Shown piece by piece: positions 50,570 through 50,615 of a stretch of DNA of 50,615 bases. The notes beneath the pieces were generated by a model. It made no database searches. It was not told where the DNA came from and saw nothing but the letters and a program-made list of their open reading frames with translations. Source of the stretch: Pseudomonas sp. IPO3778. GTDB taxonomy: Bacteria > Pseudomonadota > Gammaproteobacteria > Pseudomonadales > Pseudomonadaceae. The stretch is taken from the NCBI RefSeq assembly GCF_013386825.1, contig NZ_JACARC010000018.1:1-50615 (forward strand), given 5' to 3'. The first letter of the stretch is position 1. Each line of letters starts with the position of its first letter. The translations under genes and the position numbers were made by a program.

Positions 50570-50615
50570 CATATCCGTTATTTAGGTAACGGCCGCCTAG
50601 GGTTCCGCTCTTACA
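50570..50615 (-). repeat. Dispersed 46-nt repeat, right copy (inverted)
   Basis: The reverse complement of this stretch matches 66-111 at 42 of 46 positions, the difference being the central 4 nt (ctag instead of gtca). The window ends exactly at the end of the repeat arm, as expected for an assembly contig that stopped in a repeat. Confidence 0.78.

Noticed and set aside
1..50615. tRNA or rRNA genes
   Set aside because: No cloverleaf-like stretch or conserved rRNA sequence was recognised by eye; a dedicated scan was not possible.

Overview
This 50.6-kb window looks like chromosome of a Pseudomonas of the P. fluorescens group. The signs are high GC, an aotJQMOP arginine/ornithine transport operon in its Pseudomonas order, a braCDEFG branched-chain amino acid operon, a QuiP-type acylase, a PiuC-type dioxygenase beside a siderophore receptor, and many palindromic intergenic repeats typical of that group. 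No rRNA, tRNA, CRISPR array, IS element or prophage was found. Both ends of the window lie inside inverted copies of the same 46-nt dispersed repeat, which suggests a contig that ended at repeats.

Layout. 0.1-4.3 kb: aotJQMOP (minus strand) with an attenuating hairpin after the binding-protein gene. 4.5-7.5 kb: a DNA-repair pair, ATP-dependent ligase plus metallo-beta-lactamase exonuclease, without the Lhr helicase and MPE endonuclease usually found beside it. 7.5-11.5 kb: QuiP-like acylase, Nu-type GST and an isochorismatase-like protein whose nucleophilic Cys is Ser. 11.6-20.2 kb: an iron-uptake island with TonB receptor, PiuC and a FecBCD-like ABC importer on the minus strand, divergent from an OmpR-type two-component system across a region with a Fur-like box. 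20.3-22.0 kb: two SEC-C proteins, a LEA-type lipoprotein and a small methyltransferase-like protein. 22.2-24.7 kb: OmpA-type lipoprotein, DUF1145 membrane protein, a secreted collagen-like protein and a CopD-family membrane protein. 24.7-33.3 kb: dinG behind a LexA-like box, an exported clan GH-A glycoside hydrolase with a collagen-like tail, a class-C-lactamase-like hydrolase, an OmpA lipoprotein with a histone-H1-like tail, pdxH and a SlyB-type lipoprotein. 33.4-35.2 kb: an S-type pyocin with a colicin-E3-type RNase domain, its probable immunity gene and a small HEAT-like protein, in DNA whose GC falls sharply at the toxin end. 35.3-42.1 kb: nhaA, a PLP enzyme of the cysteine synthase superfamily, an FAD protein, a lipoprotein, and an SDR/LysR divergent pair. 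42.1-44.6 kb: a four-gene bufferin-like RiPP operon. 44.7-49.7 kb: braCDEFG. 50.1 kb: DUF2288 protein.

The most interesting system is the bufferin-like operon. It has a small exported Cys-containing precursor (DUF2282), a multinuclear iron oxidase (DUF692/MNIO), a DUF2063 partner and a DoxX membrane protein, with 4-nt overlaps between the last three genes. By analogy with characterised bufferin/gig operons it should make a periplasmic peptide with oxidised cysteines that binds copper or other soft metals. Second is the pyocin cassette, where the residue matching the catalytic His of colicin E3 is Ser and no receptor-binding domain is apparent. The genes are otherwise mostly ordinary core or shell functions separated by repeats.
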